A stretch of DNA of 64,000 nucleotides from Hyphomicrobiales bacterium. Lineage in GTDB: Bacteria > Pseudomonadota > Alphaproteobacteria > Rhizobiales > Rhizobiaceae. Of the stretch, positions 51,301 through 60,009 are shown one piece after another. How positions within the stretch are numbered: the first letter of the stretch is position 1; each line of letters begins with the position of its first letter. The position numbers and the translations under genes were made by a program. The notes beneath the pieces are model-generated. The model was not told the DNA's origin and searched no databases. It was given only the letters and a program-made list of their open reading frames with translations. The stretch spans positions 310,001 to 374,000 of the forward strand of contig UBJR01000005.1 of the NCBI GenBank assembly GCA_900465675.1, written 5' to 3'.

Positions 51301-52023
51301 TCACGCTAGACTGCTGCGGAGCCTCAAGGCCGGATCCTGCCATATCCGGAAGCCGCCTTTGAAAGCGTTTTCGTTGTCGCCGAGGCGGCAATTGTCCGGC
51401 AGGTCCTTGATCTTGTCGACATTGCCGCCACCGATGACGATATAGTCGGGCTGCAGGGCAGCGCGCAGGCGCTCGGCGACATCCGCCACGGACTTCCGCC
51501 ATTTGGCCTTTCCATCCGCCTCCAGCCCGCGGAGGCCGACATAGTCCTCGAAGGTCTTTTTCTTTTTGTAGGGAAGATGCGCCAGTTCCATCGGCAGACA
51601 GACGCTGTCGGCGACCATCGCCGCGCCCAGCCCGGTGCCCAACCCGAGAAACAGCATGCGCCCGCCCTCGTAGCTGCCGATCGCCTGCATCAAGGCGTCG
51701 TTGACCAGCTTCAGCGGCTTGCCGAAGGCCTTTTCGAAATCGTAGTCCTTCCATCCGGCCGCAAGATTGTGCGGATCAAGCGAAGGCTTGTTGTCCGAGA
51801 CAGGACCCGGATAGCCCATGCCGATGACATCGTAATTCCAGCCCTCCGCCATCTCGCGCACCGCCTTCACCATCTTGTCGGGCGACATGTCTGGCCCCGA
51901 AACGACGGCGCGCTTTTCGCCGCCGGTGCTCAGGTGGACTTTCACATGTGAGCCGCCGAGATCGATGGCGAGCACCGTTTGCGTTGTCTGATGCGTTTCG
52001 GCGGCGTTGTTGGGCGTGTCCAT
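51301..52023 (-). CDS. ROK-family kinase, polyphosphate/ATP glucokinase-like
   Basis: 240-residue sugar kinase. It has the phosphate loop LAIDLGGSHVKVHL, the GMGYPGPV segment, the catalytic NDA (LVNDALMQAIG) and LGLGTGLGAAM. The zinc CxCG motif of many ROK kinases is missing, and length and order resemble polyphosphate glucokinases (PpgK). The ATG has AGGA 8 nt upstream. It follows the GH15 glucoamylase gene by 63 nt, so phosphorylation of the released glucose is the obvious role. It converges on the YcaO/TfuA operon with 79 nt between, in which I see nothing clear. Confidence 0.82.
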   Translation of the reverse strand: MDTPNNAAETHQTTQTVLAIDLGGSHVKVHLSTGGEKRAVVSGPDMSPDKMVKAVREMAEGWNYDVIGMGYPGPVSDNKPSLDPHNLAAGWKDYDFEKAFGKPLKLVNDALMQAIGSYEGGRMLFLGLGTGLGAAMVADSVCLPMELAHLPYKKKKTFEDYVGLRGLEADGKAKWRKSVADVAERLRAALQPDYIVIGGGNVDKIKDLPDNCRLGDNENAFKGGFRIWQDPALRLRSSLA

Positions 52024-52086
52024 GAGGAAATCCTGCTTCTTCCGACGGAGTTGATTTGAAAAGGCGCGGGCACTTCCGCGTTCGGG

Positions 52087-54486
52087 CTAGTGCGTGGTGA
52101 CCTCGATCCTGAAATCACGGCCCTCCCAGCTGTTGCGGTCCTTCCAGAAAATCGTGAAGGAGATCGCCGATCCCGCTGGGAAAGCGGCGGTCGGCACGTC
52201 GGCGAGGTGGGTGCCCATCGAACTATCGGCCGTATCGATATCCTGCGTCGTTTTCCAGCCATCGGCAGACCAATGGATCAAAGCGGGCTCGAACAGTTCG
52301 AAGCGTAGCAACCGGCCAGATGGCACATAGTCCGTCGTCGAATTCGTGCGCCAGACCCAAGGCGCCGGTACCGGCTTACCCTGCACATAGCGCTTCAGCG
52401 TCTGCGGCGGCATGTCGAACACCGCCCCATCCTTCAGCGATCGCAACAGCTTGATATGTTCGGCATGCGCCCAGACGAGCGGCATGGCGCTTCCCGAGGG
52501 ACGGCCGAGGAATAGCTCCTTGTCGGCAATGTCCGCCTCGTCCCAGATCTGCTCCGGCAGCAATCCGCCATCGCTTGCCGATGCTTCCAGCGTTGCGAGC
52601 AACCGCGCCGCCTCATCTTTTCTTCCGGCCGCAATTTCGAAATGCGCCCGCTCGCCTGTCAGAAGCGGCCAGAGGCGGCCGATACCCGCGCCATCAAACG
52701 GCGAGCCGTCTTCCTTCTCACCGTAGCCATCCTCGTTATAGCGATACCAGTAGGGCCCGGCGGGAAGATCCCGCTTTAGCAGCGAGTCGATCGCCTTGAC
52801 CGTGTTGACGATCCGCGGATCGTCCGCCGCCCGCAAACCGAAACGCACCAGCGCCAGCGCATCGGGGCTGACGAGCAGGCCGGATTCCAGCGTCATACCG
52901 GCATTGTCGCGGTTCTTGATCGGCACCAGTGCGGGTGACCGCGCATGGCCTTCGCCGGTGAAACTGCCGATCCGCATGTAATAGCCGTCGATGCCGAGGC
53001 TTTGCGACAGCGCCGTATTCCTCGCATAGGTCCAGCTTTCGATCTGCTCGTTCCAGCTGTCTGCGACTTCCCTCAGATAGCGCGCCAGATCGCGGTCCGA
53101 TACAGCGTCCATAGCGTCCGCAGCGGCCAGCAGCCCGGCGATCTCGACCGCGAGCGTGAAAGGCGAGAAGCCGCCATCTTCCTCCCACCGGTCCTGCTGG
53201 GTTGCCGGGCCGTTACGGACGACGTATCGGGCCGCGGCCCTGACCATGCCCTGATAGCGCCCGGCATCGGATGGACCAATGACCTTGGCTCTGAGCAGCA
53301 TGTCATAGAGCAGCATCGGAAAAGCGGTCTCGTCCATCTGGATGCCCTTCCAGTAGGGCCGCCCGTCGAGCCAGGAATTCTGCACCCAATGGCCGTCGGC
53401 CTCCTGGGTCGCGACCAGATAGTCGAGAACCTCGAGCGCATCGGCATGTGCTCCGGCCGCGAGCAGCCCGCCTGCCGTTTCGACGAGATCGCGCGTCCAG
53501 ACAAGATGATAGCCGCCAAGATCATCATCGCCCTTCGACGAGCCCCAGGGAATGGAGAGGCTGGCAATGATTGCGCCCGAGGCATCGTCACGATGGGTGG
53601 CGAGGACGGCGGTGCTGACGCGATAGCGGTTGAGTTCGCGCGGATCATGCGGCTCATCGAGGGGAAGCAGCCCGCTCTGCCATGTACGCCATCCGGACTT
53701 GTAGGCTTTGAGTGCGGGCTCGATGCCCTGCTGCAGGCTGAGCAACACACGGAAGGCCGCCTCTTCCGGCTGCGTTCCGAAGCCGAGCGCGATCAGCGCC
53801 CGGCCCCCGGTCTGCGACAGATCGAGCGTGCCGCCGAGCGCCACATTGCCGTCTTCGGCGCGTTGATACTCCTGCCGCAGCCCCTCGCCGCGCGACAATG
53901 TCTGCCAGGCATCGGAAAAGCCGACGAAACCGGCCGAACGGGCAAGCCACGGCACCGACGAGGCAACGGCCAGCGACCGGCCTGTCCCATAGGCGAAGAG
54001 CATCGGATGCCCCTTGAAATCGTCGTACCAGCCGGTGTTGTTGGCGCCGCCATTGACGAGATGCGGCGATATGATTGCGTGAAGCTGGTAGTCGGAGAGC
54101 GCCCCAATCAGCGCCTCGAACTGGATCTCCTGCAGCACGACTTCGCGGTCGGGATCCGAAAGGATCGTTTTGGTGATCCGGTAGCGCCCGTCCTTCGCCG
54201 TGTTGATCAGCCGGAATGCCGGAACGCCGTCCTCCAGCGTCTCGACGACATGATCGGCGTCACGCTTTTCCTCGGAGAAATAGTCCTTCGCGGTGACGGC
54301 GAAGCCGAAATCGCGGATGCTCGCCTGATCGAGCCGCGGCGCGTAGACCTCGTTGAGGATACCGTGGCTGGCGGTGAACCAGACCTGACCGGCTTCCCCG
54401 GGCGCGCGCCCAACGGCGGACTTGTCGCTCGATGTCCAGCGCGGCAGAATTCCGGGTGCCCCCGGCGGCGTGGTCGGCTGCGTCAA
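52087..54486 (-). CDS. GH15 glucoamylase/glucodextranase
   Basis: Releases glucose from the non-reducing ends of alpha-glucans. About 799 residues: an N-terminal glucodextranase-type beta domain (about 5-265), a GH15 catalytic (alpha/alpha)6 barrel (about 285-690), with a Glu in MDETAFPML and one in LLPEQIWDEADI as likely catalytic residues, and a C-terminal beta domain. No signal peptide, so cytoplasmic. The chosen start is TTG at 54486, with AAGGA 7-8 nt upstream; an ATG at 54531 lacks an RBS. It lies upstream of the ROK kinase gene. Confidence 0.88.
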   Translation of the reverse strand: MTQPTTPPGAPGILPRWTSSDKSAVGRAPGEAGQVWFTASHGILNEVYAPRLDQASIRDFGFAVTAKDYFSEEKRDADHVVETLEDGVPAFRLINTAKDGRYRITKTILSDPDREVVLQEIQFEALIGALSDYQLHAIISPHLVNGGANNTGWYDDFKGHPMLFAYGTGRSLAVASSVPWLARSAGFVGFSDAWQTLSRGEGLRQEYQRAEDGNVALGGTLDLSQTGGRALIALGFGTQPEEAAFRVLLSLQQGIEPALKAYKSGWRTWQSGLLPLDEPHDPRELNRYRVSTAVLATHRDDASGAIIASLSIPWGSSKGDDDLGGYHLVWTRDLVETAGGLLAAGAHADALEVLDYLVATQEADGHWVQNSWLDGRPYWKGIQMDETAFPMLLYDMLLRAKVIGPSDAGRYQGMVRAAARYVVRNGPATQQDRWEEDGGFSPFTLAVEIAGLLAAADAMDAVSDRDLARYLREVADSWNEQIESWTYARNTALSQSLGIDGYYMRIGSFTGEGHARSPALVPIKNRDNAGMTLESGLLVSPDALALVRFGLRAADDPRIVNTVKAIDSLLKRDLPAGPYWYRYNEDGYGEKEDGSPFDGAGIGRLWPLLTGERAHFEIAAGRKDEAARLLATLEASASDGGLLPEQIWDEADIADKELFLGRPSGSAMPLVWAHAEHIKLLRSLKDGAVFDMPPQTLKRYVQGKPVPAPWVWRTNSTTDYVPSGRLLRFELFEPALIHWSADGWKTTQDIDTADSSMGTHLADVPTAAFPAGSAISFTIFWKDRNSWEGRDFRIEVTTH

Positions 54487-54640
54487 TGGTCTGATCCTTC
54501 GTTCGCGCCTTATGCGAGAACCGCTCCGCATTCTGGGAAAGGACGCGCGAGTGCAGGCTCAGCAAAGCACCTGAAACGGAACCTGTCGAGGACAGAGTGA
54601 ACGGCGAAGCCGTGATGGCGGCAAGGTGACGCGGCGAATG

Positions 54641-55375
54641 TCAGCCGGCAGGAGCGAATTGGCTCATGGCGCCGAGATAGGGTTTGGGAAGCGGTGAGGC
54701 ATAGGAGCCGCGCTTGCTGGTCGACAAACCAAGCGATACCAGCGCCTCCGCCTGCTTGACCGCAGCCGCGACGCCATCGACGACGGGCACGCCGTAATGC
54801 GCCTGCAGCTCGCGGGCGAGATCGGTCATGCCGGCGCAGCCAAGCACGATCGCCTCGGCGCCGTCCTCTACAAGGGCGCGTTCAATCTCGGCCCGCAGCT
54901 TGCCGATCGCCCCGGATGCCTCGTTCTCCAGTTCGAGAACCGGAATGTCGGAGGCCCGCACCTTGGCACGGTCGCCCATGCCATAGCGGCGAACCAGATT
55001 GTCGATCAGCACCCGCGAACGCTCCAGCGTGGTGACCACAGTGAAGCGCTGGGCCAGAAAGCCGGCGGTGGCAACAGCGGATTCGCAAAGGCCGAGCACC
55101 GGGACGTCGCAGAAGCTGCGAGCCGCCTCCAGCCCGGTATCGTCGAAGCACGCGATGATGGCCGCATCATAGCCTTCCGCCTGCCTGTCCTTCAGCTCCG
55201 CGAGCAGCCCCGGCAGCGCCATGGCGCCGTCATAGTGGCCCTCGATCGAAACGGGCCCCATGCGCGACGTCGCGGTGATGATCTCCGTGCCTGCAGCAGC
55301 GACCGCGCGGGCTGCAACCGCGGCCTTCTCTGTCATCGAGGCCGTGGTATTCGGGTTTACCAATAGTATGCGCAT
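54641..55375 (-). CDS. Asp/Glu/hydantoin racemase family protein
   Basis: 244-residue racemase-fold protein with the hydantoin/allantoin racemase N-terminus MRILLVNPNTTASMT and both catalytic cysteines (IIACFDDTG and VLGCAGM). The start at 55375 lies 1 nt after the permease stop, so they are coupled. It is the last gene of a minus-strand importer operon; the pairing suggests the importer takes up a 5-substituted hydantoin, allantoin or related amide. Amino-acid racemase activity is an alternative. Confidence 0.85.
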   Translation of the reverse strand: MRILLVNPNTTASMTEKAAVAARAVAAAGTEIITATSRMGPVSIEGHYDGAMALPGLLAELKDRQAEGYDAAIIACFDDTGLEAARSFCDVPVLGLCESAVATAGFLAQRFTVVTTLERSRVLIDNLVRRYGMGDRAKVRASDIPVLELENEASGAIGKLRAEIERALVEDGAEAIVLGCAGMTDLARELQAHYGVPVVDGVAAAVKQAEALVSLGLSTSKRGSYASPLPKPYLGAMSQFAPAG

Positions 55376-55376
55376 G

Positions 55377-56198
55377 TTACCTGATCTTTGCCTGCCGGCG
55401 GCCAAGCATCATCATGATGCCGAGCGTGCCGAGGATGATGGTGAAGGAGAAGACCGTGGTGACCGTGCCCAGCGCATAGAGCACCGGCGTCGTGACATTG
55501 GTGGTCATCCCGTAGATTTCGAGCGGCAGCGTGTTGTAGCTGCCCGACGTCATCAGCGTGCGGGCGAATTCGTCATAGGAGAGCGTGAAACCGAACAGGC
55601 CGACGCCGATCAGGCTCGGCAGGATCATCGGCAGAACCACATGGCGGAAGGTCTGCCAGGAGGTGGCGCCAAGATCGCGAGCCGCCTCTTCATAGGCCGG
55701 CGAGAAGCGGTTGAAGACGGCAAACATGATCAGCACGCCGAAGGGCAGGGTCCAGGTCAGATGGGCGCCGAAGGCCGAGGAATACCAGGCGGGCTTCAGG
55801 CCGCTCTGCTGGAAGACCACGCCGATGCCGAGCGAGATGATGATCGAGGGCACAACGAGGCTGGCGACCGTTGCGTAGAACAGCGCCGTCGCGCCGCGGA
55901 ATTTTCTGCGGAAGGCAAGGCCCGCCAGCAGCGAGACGACCACCGTGACGATCATCACCATCAGGCCGAGCGTGAAGGAGCGCTTGAACGACGCCCCGAA
56001 ATCGCCGACCGCCTGCCTCTCGAACAGATTGGCGAACCAGTGCAGCGAAACGCCGTTCAGCGGGAAGGTCAGGCCGCCGTCCGGCCCCTGGAAGGACAGG
56101 ATCAGGATCGCCGAAAGCGGCCCGTAGAGGAAAAGCACGAAGACGATGAAGAATGCCGTCAGCGCGTAGAATTCGAGGCCGCGTCTTTCACCGTTCAT
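55377..56198 (-). CDS. ABC transporter permease (PotC type)
   Basis: 273-residue six-helix permease. Start at 56198 lies 1 nt after the preceding permease stop (TGAGATG). It has the EAA motif YEEAARDLGATSWQTFRHVVLPM and a first helix AFFIVFVLFLYGPLSAILIL. Partner of the PotB-type permease upstream. The substrate is likely a small cationic or amide compound; polyamine is the family default. Confidence 0.9.
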   Translation of the reverse strand: MNGERRGLEFYALTAFFIVFVLFLYGPLSAILILSFQGPDGGLTFPLNGVSLHWFANLFERQAVGDFGASFKRSFTLGLMVMIVTVVVSLLAGLAFRRKFRGATALFYATVASLVVPSIIISLGIGVVFQQSGLKPAWYSSAFGAHLTWTLPFGVLIMFAVFNRFSPAYEEAARDLGATSWQTFRHVVLPMILPSLIGVGLFGFTLSYDEFARTLMTSGSYNTLPLEIYGMTTNVTTPVLYALGTVTTVFSFTIILGTLGIMMMLGRRQAKIR

Positions 56199-56199
56199 C

Positions 56200-57114
56200 T
56201 CAAAGCTCCTTGCGGATATCGACGACACGCAGGATCGCGGCGACCATGAGCAGCACGACGACCAGCAGCACGACGGCGTTGGCGGCGGCGGCCGGATATT
56301 GCAGCAGCGACATCTGGTTCTTCATCATCAGCGCCACCGAGGCGCTCTGGCCGCCGGACATGACCTGAACCGTCGAGAAATCGGCCATGACCAGCGTCAC
56401 CACGAAGATCGAGCCGATGGCGATGCCGGGCTTTGCCAGCGGAATGACGACGTTCCAGAGGACCTGCCAGCCGGATGCGCCGGCATCGCGCGCCGCTTCG
56501 AACAGCGAGCGGTCGATGCGCATCAGCGTGTTGAAGATCGGGGTCACCATGAACAGCGTGTAGAGATGGACCATTGCAAGCACCACGGCGAAATCGGAAT
56601 AGAGCAGCCATTCGATCGGCTGCGGCACGATGCCTGATGAGACGAGGGCGGAATTAACGAGACCGTTGCGGCCGAGCACCGGGATCCACGAGATCATGCG
56701 GATGATGTTGGACGTCATGAACGGCACGGTGCAGACGAGGAAGAGGATCATCTGCGTCGAGGTCTTGCGGATGTGAAAGGCCAGGAAATAGGCGACCCAG
56801 AAGCCGATGAACAGCGTCAGCGCCCAGACGATAACGGTGAATTTGAGGGTGTTGAGATAGGTCTTCCAGGTGACCCACGAGCCGAGCGTATCGGTGTAGT
56901 TCATGGTCAGGAAGGCCGGATAGAGCCCGGCGAAGTCGTAGTCCCAGAAGCTGACGACACCGATCATGGCGATCGGCAGGATGAAGAAGATGCCGAGGAT
57001 GACGAAGAGTGGCACCGCCTGGAGATAGGAGATGGCGGCAAGCGGCATGCGGAAGCCGGTGCTGCGGACGCGGCCGATTTTCTCGTTTGTCTCTGCAGAA
57101 GCGATCGTCGCCAT
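56200..57114 (-). CDS. ABC transporter permease (PotB type)
   Basis: 304-residue permease with six helices (first: AVPLFVILGIFFILPIAMIGVVSF) and the EAA motif LFEAARDAGASGWQVLWNVVIPL. Start at 57114 is chosen for GGAG 9 nt upstream; upstream ATGs extend into the palindromic repeat. It lies 215 nt downstream of the binding-protein gene, that gap being filled by repeat elements. Confidence 0.88.
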   Translation of the reverse strand: MATIASAETNEKIGRVRSTGFRMPLAAISYLQAVPLFVILGIFFILPIAMIGVVSFWDYDFAGLYPAFLTMNYTDTLGSWVTWKTYLNTLKFTVIVWALTLFIGFWVAYFLAFHIRKTSTQMILFLVCTVPFMTSNIIRMISWIPVLGRNGLVNSALVSSGIVPQPIEWLLYSDFAVVLAMVHLYTLFMVTPIFNTLMRIDRSLFEAARDAGASGWQVLWNVVIPLAKPGIAIGSIFVVTLVMADFSTVQVMSGGQSASVALMMKNQMSLLQYPAAAANAVVLLVVVLLMVAAILRVVDIRKEL

Positions 57115-57160
57115 GTCTTCGGTCTCCATCTGATCTGGCCGGTGGGCTGCATCCCCACGG

Positions 57161-57278
57161 CCCTCATCCCTGTGCTTGTCACAGGGATCCAGCCGACGCG
57201 CGTCTGCGCGGCGAGAAGAATCTTTCAGCCCAAGGACTTGGGCTGGCTGGATTCCTGTGACGAGCACAGGAATGAGGG
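57161..57278. repeat. 118-bp palindromic intergenic element
   Basis: Arms 57161-57194 and 57245-57278 are near-perfect inverted repeats (34 bp, about four mismatches, core CTGTGC(T/C)(T/C)GTCACAGG). An inner 8-bp palindrome (AGCCCAAG and complement, 57227-57244) sits between them. This resembles the palindromic mosaic repeats (RIME type) known in Rhizobium genomes; the family is not verified. It is in the binding protein-permease gap. Confidence 0.6.
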
Positions 57279-57287
57279 ACATCGGTA

Positions 57288-57316
57288 GCCCCTCTCCCCG
57301 TCAAAGGGAGAAGGGC
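57288..57316 (-). repeat. hairpin directly after the binding-protein gene
   Basis: GCCC-TCTCCC (57288-57291 and 57293-57298) pairs with GGGAGA-GGGC (57306-57311 and 57313-57316) with one mismatch in the stem. It lies 14 nt past the stop of the binding-protein gene on the minus strand and likely works with the 118-bp element. Confidence 0.5.
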
Positions 57317-57329
57317 ATTTGCAATCGCC

Positions 57330-58628
57330 TTAGGCAGCGATGAACTCGTTCCAGCGGCGGACCATGTAGCGGTCTTCGTCCATGACCGAGTTCCAGCAGG
57401 CGACGTGGCCCATGCGCTCCTCGAAGGAGCCGCCATCGCGCACCGCACCGGCCTTTTCCATGACCTTGCCGTCCGGGCCCTTGATGTCGCCCTTTGCAGC
57501 CTTGCCCTCGATCCAGTAGCCCCATTCGTCTTCCGACATGAACTTCTTGGCGGTGTCCATGCAGGCGGAATAGTAGCCCTGGCGGTTGAGGTAGCCGCCG
57601 ACCCAACCGGACGTGTACCAGTTGATGTATTCGTAGGCGGCGTCGAGTTCCTTGCCCTTGAGGTGCGAGGCAAGGCCGAGACCGCCGCCCCACGAGCGGT
57701 AGCCTTCCTTGAGCGGCTGGAACTTGCAGGCGATGCCCTTGGAGCGGACGGCGGCGACGGCCGGCGACCACATCGACTGGATGACGACTTCGCCCGATGC
57801 CATCAGGTTGACGGACTCGTCGAAGCTCTTCCAGAAGGCGCGGAACTGGCCGTCGCCCTTGGTCTTGATCAGGAAGTCGATCGTCTTGTCGATCTCTTCC
57901 TTGGTCATGTTGCCCTTGTCGGCATATTTGATGTTGCCGGCCGCTTCCATGATCATCGCCGCATCCATGATGCCGATCGACGGAATGTTGAGGATCGAGG
58001 TCTTGCCCTTGAAAGCAGGATCGAGAATGTCGGCCCAGCTGGTGATATCGCGGCCGACGAGATCGGGACGGATGCCGAGCGTATCGGCATTGTAGATCGT
58101 CGGCATCATCGTGAAGAATTCGGTCTCGCTCTTGGCAAAGGTCTTGGCGTCCTTGGCCTCGACATAGCCGACGGTGTGCGGCGCCGTGCCCTGCGCGATG
58201 ACGCTGTCAGCCTTCAGCTTGCCGGTCTTGAAGAGCGGTACGACCTGATCGTAATATTTCAGCTTCTTGGTTTCCATCGGCTGGATGACGCCGGTCGGAT
58301 AGACCTTCTTCAGGATCCAGTATTCGATGTCGGCGATGTCGTAGCTGTCAGGCTGGGTAACGGCGCGCTGCGCTGCGGCATCGGAATCGGTCGCCGTCAT
58401 CTCGAGCGTGATGCCGAGGTCGGCCTTGCACTTCTCGGCGATGTCGTTGAGGTTCGAAACGCCTGTGCCGAACTGGCGTAGCGTGATGTTGGACTGCGCC
58501 CAGATCGTCGGGAAGCCGGTGATCAGGCCCGAGCCTGCGGCAGCACCGATCGCCGCAGCGCCGGTCTTCAGAAGCGAACGGCGGGAAATCCCGGCCTCCG
58601 TGTTGGTTGTCGTCTTTTCAGTCGTCAT
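57330..58628 (-). CDS. periplasmic substrate-binding protein (PotD-like, Tat-exported)
   Basis: 432-residue solute-binding protein with a twin-arginine signal (SRRSLLKTGAAAIGAAAGS, about 15-33), followed by the mature protein from ITLRQFGTG. Family motifs: DIADIEYWILKKV and WYTSGWVGGYLNRQGYYSA. Tat export is common in rhizobial PotD-type proteins. Start at 58628 has AGGGG about 8 nt upstream. Lies between the ATPase gene and the permeases in one operon with the racemase. Confidence 0.88.
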   Translation of the reverse strand: MTTEKTTTNTEAGISRRSLLKTGAAAIGAAAGSGLITGFPTIWAQSNITLRQFGTGVSNLNDIAEKCKADLGITLEMTATDSDAAAQRAVTQPDSYDIADIEYWILKKVYPTGVIQPMETKKLKYYDQVVPLFKTGKLKADSVIAQGTAPHTVGYVEAKDAKTFAKSETEFFTMMPTIYNADTLGIRPDLVGRDITSWADILDPAFKGKTSILNIPSIGIMDAAMIMEAAGNIKYADKGNMTKEEIDKTIDFLIKTKGDGQFRAFWKSFDESVNLMASGEVVIQSMWSPAVAAVRSKGIACKFQPLKEGYRSWGGGLGLASHLKGKELDAAYEYINWYTSGWVGGYLNRQGYYSACMDTAKKFMSEDEWGYWIEGKAAKGDIKGPDGKVMEKAGAVRDGGSFEERMGHVACWNSVMDEDRYMVRRWNEFIAA

Positions 58629-58657
58629 GTCAGTTCCCCTTTTTTTGATGGCAAGGT

Positions 58658-59743
58658 TCATGCACGGCCAAGGAGGACGGCGTCCTCGAGGGCCCAACTC
58701 AGAGACACCGCATCGCCGACCGATACGGGTTTGGCGAAATAATCGCCGTCGCTCGCGATGACCGTGAAGTCGTCACTGCCCGCACCGATGACGGTGAGTT
58801 TCACCGTCGCGCCGCGATATTCGATGTTGGAAACGACGCCGCCGAAGCCGAGCGTCTTGTCGCTGGCCGCCTCAAGACGGACGCGATCGGTACGGATGCC
58901 GATATCGACGGCTTCGCCCACAAGCCTGCCGTCGCCGCGCACCGAGAAGGTCTGCCCCTCCGGCGCCTCGAGCACCAGCATGTCGTCCTTGACGGAGGTC
59001 ACGCGGCCCGAGAGAACATTGTGGTCGCCCATGAAGCGGGCGACGAAAGCCGTCGCCGGACGCTCGAAGACCTCGCGCGGAGGCGCCGCCTGCTCGATCT
59101 TGCCGTCGTTCATGATGACGATCACATCGGCGAGCGCCATCGCCTCTTCCTGGCTGTGCGTCACATGCACGAAGGTGATGCCGAGCGTCTTCTGCAGCTT
59201 CTTGAGTTCAGCGCGCATGCGGATCTTCAGAAACGGGTCGAGCGCCGATAGCGGCTCGTCGAGCAGCAATGCTTCCGGATCGGTAATCAGGGCGCGGGCA
59301 AGCGCCACACGCTGCTGCTGGCCACCGGAGAGCTGCGCCGGCCGGCGCGTCGCATAGGCCTCCATCTGCATCAGCTTCAGCATCTCGAGCGCCTTGGCCC
59401 GGCGCTCGTCCTTCTCGACGCCCTTCATCTTCAGGCTGAAGGCGACGTTGTCGATCAGGTCGAGATGCGGAAACAGCGCGTAGGACTGGAACATCATCGC
59501 CGTGCCGCGCTTGGCGGGCGGAAAGTCGGTGACGACGGTATTGCCGAGGCGGACATCGCCGGAGGATATGCTCTCGTGACCGGCGATCATCCGCAATGTC
59601 GAGGTCTTGCCGCAACCGGATGGACCAAGGAAGCAGCAGTAGGATCCCGCCGGGATCTTGAGGCTGATGGCATGCACGGCCGTCGTGCTGCCATAGACCT
59701 TGGAAACGGATGCAATATCGATCTCTGCCGCTTTCGACATCAT
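58658..59743 (-). CDS. ABC transporter ATPase (PotA type)
   Basis: 361-residue importer ATPase. Walker A GPSGCGKTS (about 42-50), signature LSGGQQQR (about 138-145), Walker B LLLDEP, and a TOBE domain C-terminus. Start at 59743 has AGGGG 6 nt upstream. First gene of the five-gene operon (ATPase, binding protein, two permeases, racemase), divergent from a GntR regulator. Confidence 0.92.
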   Translation of the reverse strand: MMSKAAEIDIASVSKVYGSTTAVHAISLKIPAGSYCCFLGPSGCGKTSTLRMIAGHESISSGDVRLGNTVVTDFPPAKRGTAMMFQSYALFPHLDLIDNVAFSLKMKGVEKDERRAKALEMLKLMQMEAYATRRPAQLSGGQQQRVALARALITDPEALLLDEPLSALDPFLKIRMRAELKKLQKTLGITFVHVTHSQEEAMALADVIVIMNDGKIEQAAPPREVFERPATAFVARFMGDHNVLSGRVTSVKDDMLVLEAPEGQTFSVRGDGRLVGEAVDIGIRTDRVRLEAASDKTLGFGGVVSNIEYRGATVKLTVIGAGSDDFTVIASDGDYFAKPVSVGDAVSLSWALEDAVLLGRA

Positions 59744-59908
59744 GTCTTCCCCTGTTCGAGTAAGACAATGCATCTGCCGTGCCAGTTTCTGCTGCACTGC
59801 GTCAAAGCCATGGGATTCAACGGAAAACAGGATTAGACTGGCTTAAGCGCAAATTAGAGGCAGTGAAAATTCTGCACAGGAAATAGGCTTTCGTCTGCAA
59901 TTTACGCA

Positions 59909-59924
59909 GTATATCGTATACAAT
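59909..59924. promoter_or_regulatory. overlapping palindromes, GntR/FCD operator candidate
   Basis: GTATA-TCG-TATAC (59909-59921) and ATCGTATACAAT (59913-59924) overlap. The latter resembles the TTGTATACAA-type sites of FCD/FadR regulators. They lie about 85 nt upstream of the GntR gene and 166 nt upstream of the ATPase gene, in the 266-nt divergent gap, which otherwise holds only AT-rich promoter-like DNA. Confidence 0.55.
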
Positions 59925-60009
59925 TTGATCGCCATTTTGCGCGCAAAATTCGTTTAACTTCTGATGCAAAGCTGGCTATCATTGCGGCTGTAATCAGGTA
60001 CCCGTTTTC

